A stretch of DNA of 23,440 bases from VRUE01 sp035698885 (lineage in GTDB: Bacteria > Actinomycetota > Thermoleophilia > Solirubrobacterales > 70-9): NCBI GenBank assembly GCA_035698885.1, contig DASSBJ010000136.1:1-23440 (forward strand), in the 5' to 3' direction. Numbering within the stretch: the first letter of the stretch is position 1; each line of letters begins with the position of its first letter. The position numbers were made by a program, and so were the translations under genes. Positions 1-7,362 of the stretch are shown here, in pieces. The notes beneath the pieces are model-generated. The model did not search any database and was not told the origin of the DNA. It was given only the letters and a program-made list of their open reading frames with translations.

Positions 1-917
1 GGATGGAACGTCGCCATCCCCCAGTGGAAGCCGCGACCCGGCGCCTCCTTGGCGCGGGCCAGGGGCGAGCCGACCATCACCGAGTCGGCGCCGACCGCGA
101 TCGCCTTCGAGACGTCGCCGCCGGTGCGCATGCCGCCGTCGGCGATCACGTTGACGTACTCGCCGGTCTCCAGCATGTGCTGCGAGCGGGCCGCCGCGAC
201 GTCGGCGATCGCCGTCGCCTGCGGCACGCCGATCCCGAGCACGCCGCGCGTCGTGCAGGCGGCGCCGGGGCCGACGCCGACCAGCACGCCGACCGCGCCG
301 GTCCGCATCAGGTGCAGGCCGGTGGAGTATGAGGCGCAGCCGCCGACCACCGTCGGCACCGGCACCTCGGCGATGAACTCCTTCAGGTTGAGCGGCTCGA
401 CGGTGGTCGAGACGTGTTCGGCGGAGATCACGGTTCCCTGGATGACGAGGATGTCGATCCCGGCCTCGACCGCGATCTCGTAGTGCTCGCGCACCTTCTG
501 CGGCGTCAGCGAGCCGCAGGCCACCGCGCCGCGCTGCTTGATCTCGGCGATCCGCCGGCCGATCAGCTCCGGCTTGACCGGCTGGGTGTAGATCTCCTGC
601 ATGATCCGCGTCGCCTCGTGCGTCGGCGCGGCGGCGATCTTCTCCAGCTGCTCCTCGGCGTTCTCGAAGCGGGTCCAGATCCCCTCCAGGTTGAGCACCC
701 CGAGGCCGCCGAGCTCGTTGACCAGCACCGCCGTGTCGGGACTGACCACGCCGTCCATCGCCGAGGCGACGAGCGGCAGCTCGAAGCGATAGGGGCCGAG
801 GGTCCAGCTGATGTCTATGTCGTCGGGATCGCGGGTGCGGCGCGACGGAACGATCGCGATGTCATCGAATCCGTAGGCGCGCCGTCCCTTCTTGCCACGA
901 CCGATATCGATCTCCAA
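1..917 (-). CDS. guaB3: GuaB3 family IMP dehydrogenase-related protein (3' end outside window)
   Basis: This is an IMP dehydrogenase/GMP reductase TIM-barrel protein of the GuaB3 subgroup; 305 residues are visible and the C-terminus lies beyond the left edge. It begins MEIDIGRGKKGRRAYGFDDI, the usual GuaB3 opening, and has no CBS domains between the early strands. The barrel shows ASAMDGVVSP near residue 52, the nucleotide-binding cysteine loop GPGAACTTRG and the phosphate-binding DGGMRTGGD. The start is TTG at 917, supported by GGAGG six bases upstream. IMPDH-type enzymes oxidise IMP to XMP in guanine synthesis; actinobacterial GuaB3 proteins are related, but their exact reaction is less settled, so the family call is safer than a reaction. 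It lies 38 bases after the PfkB gene and probably shares its transcript. Confidence 0.93.
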   Translation of the reverse strand, partial: MEIDIGRGKKGRRAYGFDDIAIVPSRRTRDPDDIDISWTLGPYRFELPLVASAMDGVVSPDTAVLVNELGGLGVLNLEGIWTRFENAEEQLEKIAAAPTHEATRIMQEIYTQPVKPELIGRRIAEIKQRGAVACGSLTPQKVREHYEIAVEAGIDILVIQGTVISAEHVSTTVEPLNLKEFIAEVPVPTVVGGCASYSTGLHLMRTGAVGVLVGVGPGAACTTRGVLGIGVPQATAIADVAAARSQHMLETGEYVNVIADGGMRTGGDVSKAIAVGADSVMVGSPLARAKEAPGRGFHWGMATFH

Positions 918-955
918 ATCAGTCCTCCAGGCGGGATGGCGTTGAAACAGTGAGC

Positions 956-1912
956 CTACACTTCCGCGTGGACCTCTAGGTCGCGCAGCTCGACCTCGTC
1001 GAGCAGCCGCTCGACTCGGCGGCGGTCGACCGTGCCGGCCCCGAAGTGCTGGGTCGACTCCGCTCCGCAGGCGACGCCGTAGGCGAGGCAGTCGGCCGGC
1101 TCGCGGCCGTCGTAGAGCCCGGCGACGTAGCCGGCGAGGAAGGCGTCGCCCGAGCCGACGGTCGAGACCGGCTCCAGCGGCCGCGTGCGCACTTCGACGA
1201 CGCGCCGCTCGGCTCCCGCGCCGATCACGCCGATGCAGCCGTCCGGGCGCGTGATCGCGGCTTCGCCGGCCCCCAGCCGGACGAGCTCGGAGAGCCCGTG
1301 GACGAAGTCCTCGCGGTCGCCGAACTCCTGCCCGACCAGCTCCTCGGCCTCGCGCTCGTTCGGCGTGACCACGGAGGCGCCGGCGCGGATCCCGGCCAGC
1401 ATCGGCTCGCCCTCGGAGTCGAGGATCGTCTTCACTCCCGCCTCGCGCAGGTCCTCGATCAGGCGCGCGTAGAGCTCGGGCCCCGCGCCGGGCGGCAGCG
1501 TGCCGGCGAGCACGCAGAGCTTTGCCCCGTCGGCGAGGTAGCGCAGCCGTTCGACGAAGCGCTCGACCTCCTCCGGGCTGACCGCGGGCCCGCGCTCGTT
1601 GATCTCGGTCTGCTCGCCCGAGGTCGGGTCGATCACCGCCATGTTGATCCGCGTCTCGCCGGCGATCCAGGTGAAGTCGGTGAGGATCGCCTCGCCGCGC
1701 AGCTGCTCGAGCACCCGATTGCCGGTCGGACCGCCGGCGAAGCCCGCGGCGATCACCGGGCGTCCCAGCAGCCGCAGGGCGCGGGCGACGTTGATCCCCT
1801 TGCCGCCGGCCACGGTGCGGCTCTCGACCGCCCGGTGGCGGTGGGCGAGGCGGAAGTTGGGCACGGCGACCGTGCGGTCGATCGCTGCGTTGAGGGTCAC
1901 GGTCAGGATCAT
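956..1912 (-). CDS. PfkB-family sugar kinase (1-phosphofructokinase-like hexose kinase)
   Basis: A 318-residue ribokinase/PfkB-fold kinase that transfers phosphate from ATP to a sugar phosphate. It opens with MILTVTLNAAIDRTV, typical of the FruK/LacC/PfkB branch. The first PfkB signature is GGKGINVARAL, the substrate-binding region carries FAGGPTGNR, and the second signature STVGSGDAFLAG holds the GxGD catalytic aspartate. The substrate (fructose 1-phosphate, fructose 6-phosphate or tagatose 6-phosphate) cannot be told from sequence, and there is no PTS gene nearby to favour fructose 1-phosphate. The ATG overlaps the stop of the preceding carboxypeptidase gene as ATGA, with GGAG upstream, so the two are likely translationally coupled. 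Length is normal for the family. Confidence 0.9.
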   Translation of the reverse strand: MILTVTLNAAIDRTVAVPNFRLAHRHRAVESRTVAGGKGINVARALRLLGRPVIAAGFAGGPTGNRVLEQLRGEAILTDFTWIAGETRINMAVIDPTSGEQTEINERGPAVSPEEVERFVERLRYLADGAKLCVLAGTLPPGAGPELYARLIEDLREAGVKTILDSEGEPMLAGIRAGASVVTPNEREAEELVGQEFGDREDFVHGLSELVRLGAGEAAITRPDGCIGVIGAGAERRVVEVRTRPLEPVSTVGSGDAFLAGYVAGLYDGREPADCLAYGVACGAESTQHFGAGTVDRRRVERLLDEVELRDLEVHAEV

Positions 1913-3165
1913 CGGCTGGTTCTCCGGCGGCGCCTCGTGAACAGTGCCGCGATCAGTATCGCCGACAGGGCGATGACGATCCAGAGGGCATTGTCTTCGA
2001 CCCGGCTGCGCAGCCGCTCCAGGGAGCTCGCCCTGGGCACGGCGCGGCCCGCGCGCAGCGGCACCGTCGCGGCGCGCCGCCCGTCGACGCGGACGATCGC
2101 CCGCCCCAGCCGGGCGCCGCGGCGGATCGGCCCCTCGACCTCGCGCGGCGCCCGCACGAGCAGGCTGAGGCGCTGACCGCGGCGCACGCCGACGGCGACC
2201 GAGCGCGCGGCGCGCAACGGCAGCTCGCCGCCGCTGTAGCGGATCGCCGGCGCGGCGAGCGACTGACCGGCGTGGACCGGCAGGCGGCGGCGGTAGCGGG
2301 AGAAGCCGTATTCGAGCAACCGCCGGGTCTCTTCGTCGCGTTCGCTCTCGGTCCAGGTCCCGAGCACGGCCGAGATCAGCTCGACCCCCTTGCGACGGCC
2401 GGCGCCGACGAGGCAGTACTCGGCGCCGAAGGTGTGCCCGGTCTTGACCCCGGTCGCCCACGGGACCTCGAGCAGGAAGTCGTTGATCGTCTCGATCCGC
2501 CGCGGCGGGCGCAGGCTGCGCAGCCTGGCGCTGCGCGAGGCGGCGATCTTGGCGAAGGCGGGTTCGGCCAGCAGGCGCCGGGCAAGGGCCACGAGGTCGC
2601 CCGAGCTCGAGTAGTTGCCCACCTCGTCGAGCCCGATCGGGTTGGCGTAGTGGGTGTCGGCGAGCCCGAGTGCCGCCGCGTAGCGGTTCATCTGGGCGAC
2701 GAAGCGGCGCTCGGAGCCCGCCGCGGCAAGCGCCAGGTCATAGGCGGCGTCGTTGCCGCTGCGCAGGATCAGGCCGTAGAGCAGGTCGCGCACGCTGACC
2801 CGCTGCCCCGGCCGCAGCTCGAGCAGCGACTCGCCGTAGATCGGCGCATAGGGAGCTGCCCGCACGACCCTGTTCGGCGAGAGCTCGTGCAACGCGACCC
2901 AGGCCGTCATCAGCTTGGTGGTGCTGGCGATCGGCAGATGCCGGTCGGGCGCGTGGGACGCCAACACCTCGCCATCACGAGCGTCGATCAACGCCCAGGC
3001 GCGGGCTTGCAGCCGGGGTGGGGCCGCCTCTGCCGCGGGTCCTGTCGCTGCAGGGGACCCACCGCCCCCTGCGGTAGCTAAAGCTTCCTCGGGGGCGGTC
3101 CCCCCTACAGCGCCACCCACGGCAGAGGCGGCCAGAAGCGCGACGAAGAGACGCCGCAGGTTCAA
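1909..3165 (-). CDS. D-alanyl-D-alanine carboxypeptidase (peptidase S11, PBP5-like)
   Basis: A 418-residue penicillin-binding protein of the S11 family, which trims the terminal D-Ala from peptidoglycan stem peptides outside the membrane. All three active-site motifs are present: STTK with Ser81 and Lys84, SGN at 136-138 and KTG at 241-243. The N-terminus is a signal peptide (MNLRRLFVALLAASAVGG) followed by a Gly/Ala/Pro-rich linker. The C-terminus has a transmembrane helix (LWIVIALSAILIAALF) followed by an Arg-rich tail, so the enzyme is anchored by a true helix rather than the amphipathic tail of E. coli PBP5. The chosen start is TTG at 3165, overlapping the LysM stop as TTGA; this is the only start that gives a clean signal peptide. 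Its stop overlaps the PfkB start. Confidence 0.93.
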   Translation of the reverse strand: MNLRRLFVALLAASAVGGAVGGTAPEEALATAGGGGSPAATGPAAEAAPPRLQARAWALIDARDGEVLASHAPDRHLPIASTTKLMTAWVALHELSPNRVVRAAPYAPIYGESLLELRPGQRVSVRDLLYGLILRSGNDAAYDLALAAAGSERRFVAQMNRYAAALGLADTHYANPIGLDEVGNYSSSGDLVALARRLLAEPAFAKIAASRSARLRSLRPPRRIETINDFLLEVPWATGVKTGHTFGAEYCLVGAGRRKGVELISAVLGTWTESERDEETRRLLEYGFSRYRRRLPVHAGQSLAAPAIRYSGGELPLRAARSVAVGVRRGQRLSLLVRAPREVEGPIRRGARLGRAIVRVDGRRAATVPLRAGRAVPRASSLERLRSRVEDNALWIVIALSAILIAALFTRRRRRTSR

Positions 3166-3479
3166 CGGAGGCGGAGCTTTTCGCCCGAGATGAGGATCTG
3201 CGGATCGATGCCCGGGTTGAGCTTCAAGATGGTCGCCACGGGGACGCCCGTCTTGTGGGCGATCGAGGTCAGGGTGTCGCCGTTCTCGATCACGTAGGCC
3301 TTGGGCGTGTGGGCCTTCGGGTGACCCGAGCGCGAGTCGCCCGTTCGGTGCGAACTGGAAGTCGAGCTCCCGCCTCCCCCGCCACCGCCGAGCGTCGCCG
3401 CGACCAGGACGATCACGACGACGAAGCCGCAGACGACAGCGGCGGCGGCGAGGGCTCTGGCGGATGCTCTGGAGCTCAG
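3162..3479 (-). CDS. Membrane-anchored LysM domain protein
   Basis: A small protein with one complete LysM domain at its C-terminus (AYVIENGDTLTSIAHKTG through the NPGID and GEKLRLR ends), a fold that binds N-acetylglucosamine-containing glycans such as peptidoglycan. Before it is a Gly/Ser-rich linker and a hydrophobic helix. The first conventional start in frame is GTG at 3416, but it would cut the helix in half. Reading back, the same frame runs through Ala/Val-rich codons to a CTG at 3479 preceded by no ATG, GTG or TTG. That CTG overlaps the HU stop as CTGA and gives a 105-residue protein beginning MSSRASARALAAAAVVCGFV, a good positive-inside membrane anchor. I therefore list 3479 as the start, with 3416 as the alternative. 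It sits directly before the carboxypeptidase, fitting a cell-wall role. Confidence 0.78.
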   Translation of the reverse strand: MSSRASARALAAAAVVCGFVVVIVLVAATLGGGGGGGSSTSSSHRTGDSRSGHPKAHTPKAYVIENGDTLTSIAHKTGVPVATILKLNPGIDPQILISGEKLRLR

Positions 3480-3754
3480 CCCTTGACCTTGGTCTTGAGC
3501 GCCGAGCCGGCGGAGAAGCGGGGGACCTTGCCGCCCGGGATGGTGATCCGCTCGCCGGTGCGCGGGTTGACGCCCTGGCGCGGCCCACGCTCGGCGACGT
3601 GGAACTTGCCGAAGCCGGTGAAGCTGACCTCACCCCCGCCGCTCAGCGTGTCGGTGATCGCGTCGAGCACGGCGTCGACCGCGTCGCCCGCGGCTTTCTT
3701 GCTGCCCACTCGGTCGTCAGCTGCCAGTTGATCCAGAAACTCAGCCTTGGTCAC
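3476..3754 (-). CDS. hup: HU family DNA-binding protein
   Basis: A 92-residue HU/IHF-type nucleoid protein that bends DNA as a dimer. The N-terminal helices (MTKAEFLDQLAADDRVGSKK) and the beta-arm region containing VSFTGFGKFHV and RTGERITIPGGKVPRFSAG are all recognisable, the latter with the conserved proline at the arm tip (GVNPRTGE). It lacks the long Lys/Ala-rich C-terminal tail of mycobacterial HupB, so it is the short bacterial form. The GTG start at 3754 is supported by GGAGGAG about eight bases upstream. The stop overlaps the proposed CTG start of the LysM gene. An 86-base gap separates it from the tldE stop and should contain its promoter, though I see no convincing -35/-10 pair. Confidence 0.95.
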   Translation of the reverse strand: MTKAEFLDQLAADDRVGSKKAAGDAVDAVLDAITDTLSGGGEVSFTGFGKFHVAERGPRQGVNPRTGERITIPGGKVPRFSAGSALKTKVKG

Positions 3755-3840
3755 GTCGTAGCTCCTCCATCTGTCGTTGAGGTCGGCGGCAATCTAACAG
3801 CGCTTTCGGCGTCATTGCGCGCCTGAGCGCCAATTCCTCC

Positions 3841-5196
3841 CTAGGAGCCGCTGACCGTCATCTCGCCGATCAGCAGCGGCGGCGTGCTGACCGAGCCGCC
3901 GAAGGGCACCCAGCGCGGCTCCGAGCCGGCGCTGCGCACGGCCCGCAGCATCGACACGAGGTCGCTGGCGATCGTGAACTCGCGCAGCGGGCGCCCCAGC
4001 TCGCCGCCCTCGATCGCCCGTCCCGAGGCGCCGACCGAGAAGACGCCGGTCACCGGGTTGACGCCGGAGTGCAGGCCGGCGACGTCGCTGACGTAGACGC
4101 CGTCGGCGGCCTCGCGCAGCAGCTCGGCGAGGCTTGCCGGGCCCGGGGCGACGACCAGGTTGGAGGCCGCGACGCTCGGCGGCGAGCGGTATCCCGAGCG
4201 GCCGGCGTTGCCGGTCGAGGCGGCGTCGCCGCGGCGCGCCGTATAGCTGTCGTAGAGGAACGTCCGCAGGCGGCCGCTCTCGACCAGCGCGGTACGGCGT
4301 CGCGGCGCGCCCTCGGCGTCGACCGGCGCCGTCGCGAAGCCGCGCGGGTCGAGCCCGTCGTCGTGCAGGACGAAGGCCTCGGAGGCGACCCGCTCGCCGA
4401 GCATCGCGGCCAGCGGCGAGCGGCCGCGCTGCACGGCGTTCGCCCCGACGGCGGCGCCGAGCAGGCCGACGAAGCTCGCCGCGACCGTCGGGTCGAGGAC
4501 GACCGGGCAGCGGCGCGAGGGCGGCTTCGCGGCGCCGATCATTTCCGTCGCCCGCTCGGCCCCCTCGCGGCCGATCGCCTCCGCGTCGAGCCCCGCGGGG
4601 CCGCGGGCGAGGCCGAAGCCGAGCCCGGTCTCGCGCCCGTCCTCGCCCTCGGCCAGCGCCTGCAGGTAGGCGTAGCAGCTGCTCGTCTCGTACTCGGCCC
4701 GGATGCCCGCCGAGGCCGCGAGCGCCGTTCGCTCGCCGCTGTCGAAGTAGACGGCCTGCTCGACCCCGGCGACCCGCCCGTCCGCCGCCAGCGCGCTGCG
4801 CTCGACCGCCAGCGCCAGCTCGGCGACCCGGTCGGTCGACCACTCGGCGAGCGAGGGGTCGCTCAACCCATCCAGCGCCGGCGGCTCGCCGGCGGCCGCG
4901 GGCGGGGCGGCGAACTCGTCCTCGTCGGCGGCGCGCGCCGCCTCGACCGCCCGCGCGGCGATCGCGGTCAGGCCGCCGGCCGAGAGGTCGGTGCCGAAGC
5001 CGTAGCCGACCCGCCGGCCGATCCAGACGCGCAGCCCGAGCCCGCGCTGGGTCGCCGCGGTGAGGCTCTCGACCTCGCCGCCGTGAACCCGCACCTCGCG
5101 GTTCTCCGCTTCGCTCGCGTAGGCCTCGGCGTCCCCGGCGCCGGCGGCGATCGCCCGCTCGACCGCGCCGCCGGCCTGCGCCGCGAGCTCGCTCAA
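3841..5196 (-). CDS. tldE: TldE/PmbA family protein (metalloprotease partner subunit)
   Basis: A 451-residue member of the TldD/PmbA family. In E. coli, TldD and TldE form a heterodimeric protease that processes modified peptides such as microcin B17 and degrades CcdA; TldE lacks the metal site. This copy fits TldE: it has no HExxxH, yet keeps the family blocks VVLDPTVAASFVGLLG, STGNAGRSGYRSPP, VYVSDVAGLHSGVNPVTGVF and IASDLVSMLRAV. The start is TTG at 5196, overlapping the tldD stop as TTGA. The upstream GGAGG is only one base from it, so initiation probably relies on coupling to tldD. It is the last gene of the Roadblock-tldD-tldE run. Confidence 0.92.
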   Translation of the reverse strand: MSELAAQAGGAVERAIAAGAGDAEAYASEAENREVRVHGGEVESLTAATQRGLGLRVWIGRRVGYGFGTDLSAGGLTAIAARAVEAARAADEDEFAAPPAAAGEPPALDGLSDPSLAEWSTDRVAELALAVERSALAADGRVAGVEQAVYFDSGERTALAASAGIRAEYETSSCYAYLQALAEGEDGRETGLGFGLARGPAGLDAEAIGREGAERATEMIGAAKPPSRRCPVVLDPTVAASFVGLLGAAVGANAVQRGRSPLAAMLGERVASEAFVLHDDGLDPRGFATAPVDAEGAPRRRTALVESGRLRTFLYDSYTARRGDAASTGNAGRSGYRSPPSVAASNLVVAPGPASLAELLREAADGVYVSDVAGLHSGVNPVTGVFSVGASGRAIEGGELGRPLREFTIASDLVSMLRAVRSAGSEPRWVPFGGSVSTPPLLIGEMTVSGS

Positions 5197-6587
5197 GCCT
5201 CCGTCCCCCCCACCGTCATCGCGGCGATCCGCACGTGGCCCTGGCCGGTGCCGACCGGGACTTTCTGGCCGCCCTTGCCGCATATCCCCGTCTTCATCCA
5301 GAAGTCGTTGCCGACCGCGTCGATCGCCGCCAGCGCCTGCAGGCAGTTGCCGACCAGGGTCGCGCCGCGGCAGGGCCGGGTCACCTTCCCGTCCTCGATC
5401 AGGTAGCCCTCGTTGACGCCGAAGACGAAGTCGCCGGTCGCCGGGTCGACCTGGCCGCCGCCGAAGGAGACCGCGTAGAAGCCCTTCGCGACCTCGCCGA
5501 CGATCGCCTCCGGCTCGGCCTCGCCGGGGGCGATGTAGGTGTTGGTCATGCGCGGGATCGGCAGGTGGCGGAAGCTCTCGCGGCGGCCGTTGCCGGTCTG
5601 GGCGACCCCTTCGCGGCCGGCGCTGCGGCGATCGTGCAGGAAGCCGATCAGCCGGCCGTCCTCGATCAGCCGCGTCTTCTGCGTCGGCGCGCCCTCGTCG
5701 TCGATCGCGTCGCTGCCCCATTCGCCCGGCATGCGGCCGTCGTCGTAGGCGGTGAGCAGCGGCTGCGCGACCGCCTCGCCGAGCTTGCCCGCGTAGACGC
5801 TGGCGCCCTTCTGCACATGGTCGGCCTCGAGCCCGTGGCCGGTCATCTCGTGAAAGAGGACGCCGCCGAAGCCGCCGCCGACGACCACCGGCATCGTGCC
5901 GGTCGGCGCCGGGACCGCGTCGAGCAGGGTCAGCGCCTTGCGCGCGGCCGTCTCGGCGATCGCCGCCGGGTCGTCCTCGAAGAGCTCGAAGCCGCGTGCC
6001 GCGCCGAGCGTCTCGGCGCCGGTCTCGACCCGGTCGTCGCGGCGGGCGACCGCCTGGGCGCCGATCCGCACGCGGGTGCGGTCGTCGCCGCTGAACAGGC
6101 CGTCGGAGTTGGCGACGGCGACCTCGCGGCGAGCCTCGCCGTAGGAGGCGCTCGCCTGGGCGATCTCGCCGCCGGCGGCGCGGGCGCGCTGGTCGAGCTC
6201 GCGCAGCAGCTCGGCCTTGCGCGCGGCCGGGACGTCGCCGGGCGGCTGTTCGACCGGCTGCGGGCTGGGCGCCCCGGACCGCAGCGGCCGCGGCTCGGCG
6301 CGCTCGGCGCGCAGCGCCGCCGCCGCCTCGCCGGCGGCCCGCTCGAGCTCCGCGGGCTCGAGCCCGTCGACGTGGGCGAAGTAGGTCGTGGCGCCGCTCA
6401 GCACCCGCACGCCGGCGCCCTCTTCGGCGCCCGACTGGACCGACTCGATCCGCGACTCGTCGATCGCCAGGGTCAGCCCGGCCCGCCGTTCGGCGAAGAC
6501 CTCGGCGAACTCGCCGCCGTGGGCGAGCGCCCGGGCGAGCACGCGCTCGGCGACCGCCGGGTCGAGCAGCTCCTCGGGGCGGGTCAC
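5193..6587 (-). CDS. tldD: TldD family metalloprotease
   Basis: A 464-residue TldD, the zinc-bearing catalytic half of the TldD/TldE protease. The metal motif HEMTGH is at residues 246-251 in the context GGVLFHEMTGHGLEADHV, and the C-terminal ICGKGGQ block supplies the third ligand candidate, Cys436. The sequence GRRESFRHLPIPRMTNTYI before it is the usual TldD substrate-channel region. Size matches the family. The GTG start at 6587 overlaps the stop of the upstream 74-residue gene as GTGA. With tldE directly downstream and overlapping, a co-translated heterodimer is very likely. No modified-peptide biosynthesis genes are visible in the window, so its physiological substrate is unknown. Confidence 0.95.
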   Translation of the reverse strand: MTRPEELLDPAVAERVLARALAHGGEFAEVFAERRAGLTLAIDESRIESVQSGAEEGAGVRVLSGATTYFAHVDGLEPAELERAAGEAAAALRAERAEPRPLRSGAPSPQPVEQPPGDVPAARKAELLRELDQRARAAGGEIAQASASYGEARREVAVANSDGLFSGDDRTRVRIGAQAVARRDDRVETGAETLGAARGFELFEDDPAAIAETAARKALTLLDAVPAPTGTMPVVVGGGFGGVLFHEMTGHGLEADHVQKGASVYAGKLGEAVAQPLLTAYDDGRMPGEWGSDAIDDEGAPTQKTRLIEDGRLIGFLHDRRSAGREGVAQTGNGRRESFRHLPIPRMTNTYIAPGEAEPEAIVGEVAKGFYAVSFGGGQVDPATGDFVFGVNEGYLIEDGKVTRPCRGATLVGNCLQALAAIDAVGNDFWMKTGICGKGGQKVPVGTGQGHVRIAAMTVGGTEA

Positions 6588-6808
6588 GACTTCGGTTGCT
6601 TCCCCGCGACCTCGATCAGCCTGCCCGCGGCGACGAACAGCTCGCCGCCGGCCGAGGAGTCCATGGCGTGGTCCTCGGCCCGCCCGCCCGCGTAGTAGAG
6701 GCGGGCGAAGGGCTTGCGCGCGGCGCGGCGGCGGCGCATGTAGGCAGCGGCCTCGTCGGCGTAGCCGGAGACCCGGTCGAGCAGCACCCTGTGCGGCTTA
6801 GGCGGCAT
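6584..6808 (-). CDS. Small basic hypothetical protein between Roadblock and tldD
   Basis: A 74-residue protein I do not recognise. It is Arg/Lys-rich in the middle (YMRRRRAARKPFARLYYAGG), has no hydrophobic segment or signal peptide and contains no cysteine. The ATG at 6808 overlaps the end of the Roadblock gene by 11 bases, and its stop overlaps the tldD start as GTGA; this tight packing on both sides is the main reason to accept it as real. A protein in this position could be an adaptor or a substrate of TldD/TldE, but it does not look like a standard RiPP precursor: there is no Cys/Ser/Thr-rich core at the C-terminus. Function unknown. Confidence 0.72.
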   Translation of the reverse strand: MPPKPHRVLLDRVSGYADEAAAYMRRRRAARKPFARLYYAGGRAEDHAMDSSAGGELFVAAGRLIEVAGKQPKS

Positions 6809-7193
6809 CGGCGCCCCCCTCCCCCGCCCGCCCGTCGCCGCCGGCCGCGAGGTCGCGCAGGACCGAGCGCAGGTCGAAGAAGGTGAGCGAGGAGAGCGCG
6901 AAGCGCTCGGTCACCGCGACCGCGGCGAGGCCGGCGTGGCGCAGGGCGAAGACCTCGCCCTGCTCGGTGCCGACGTGGACCTGCTCGACCGGCTCGCCGC
7001 CGGCCCGGTCGGCGATCTCGAACAGCGCCGCCGCGTCGTCGCGCCAGCGGCGCGGGTCGCCGCTGCCCGCCAGCACGTCCCCGTCGCGGCCGAGGATCGC
7101 CGCCCCGCGCAGGTCGGGCGACATCTCGGTCAGGTAGGCGAGCGCGCCCTCCGCCGCCGCCGAAACCGCCTCGCTCGCCTGCTCGTCTGCCAT
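6798..7193 (-). CDS. Roadblock/LC7 domain protein (MglB-like fold)
   Basis: A 131-residue protein fitting a Roadblock/LC7 domain: an N-terminal helix, then LRGAAILGRDGDVLAGSG (the beta hairpin that asks about a residue's own state in this fold), a helix around DDAAALFEIADRAG, then VEQVHVGTEQGEVFALRHAG and LAAVAVTERFALSSLTFFDLRSVLRDL. Bacterial Roadblock proteins often act as regulators or GTPase-activating partners of small Ras-like GTPases; no such GTPase is in this window. I chose ATG at 7193; a GTG at 7241 is possible but would overlap the divergent small gene at 7213. There is no ribosome binding site before 7193, so the message may be leaderless. It opens the tldD/tldE run. Confidence 0.82.
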   Translation of the reverse strand: MADEQASEAVSAAAEGALAYLTEMSPDLRGAAILGRDGDVLAGSGDPRRWRDDAAALFEIADRAGGEPVEQVHVGTEQGEVFALRHAGLAAVAVTERFALSSLTFFDLRSVLRDLAAGGDGRAGEGGADAA

Positions 7194-7212
7194 CTGGGTG
7201 AAAATACCGACC

Positions 7213-7362
7213 GTGCCCCTCGCCCGAGCGTCATGGATCACCGTAGTCGTCGTCTGCGCGATCGCCGCGGTCCTCTTCGCGATCAGCGGCTACACCGGCT
7301 ACACGATCACCCTGATCGCCGTCGGGCTGGCGGCCGCCGTGAACCTGCTCCCAAGTCCCTAG
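7213..7362 (+). CDS. 49-residue two-helix membrane protein
   Basis: A short reading frame from GTG at 7213 to TAG at 7360-7362. The product starts MPLARASWITVVVVCAIAAV and consists of two hydrophobic helices, about residues 8-24 and 30-45, separated by the turn SGYTGYT, with little else. It fits neatly between a divergent gene starting 19 bases away and a convergent gene whose stop codon shares the same CTAG. The opposite-strand frame here is not needed by either neighbour. The amino-acid composition is that of a genuine small membrane protein. I know no family for it. A weak GGGTGA lies about ten bases before the start. Confidence 0.62.
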   Translation: MPLARASWITVVVVCAIAAVLFAISGYTGYTITLIAVGLAAAVNLLPSP

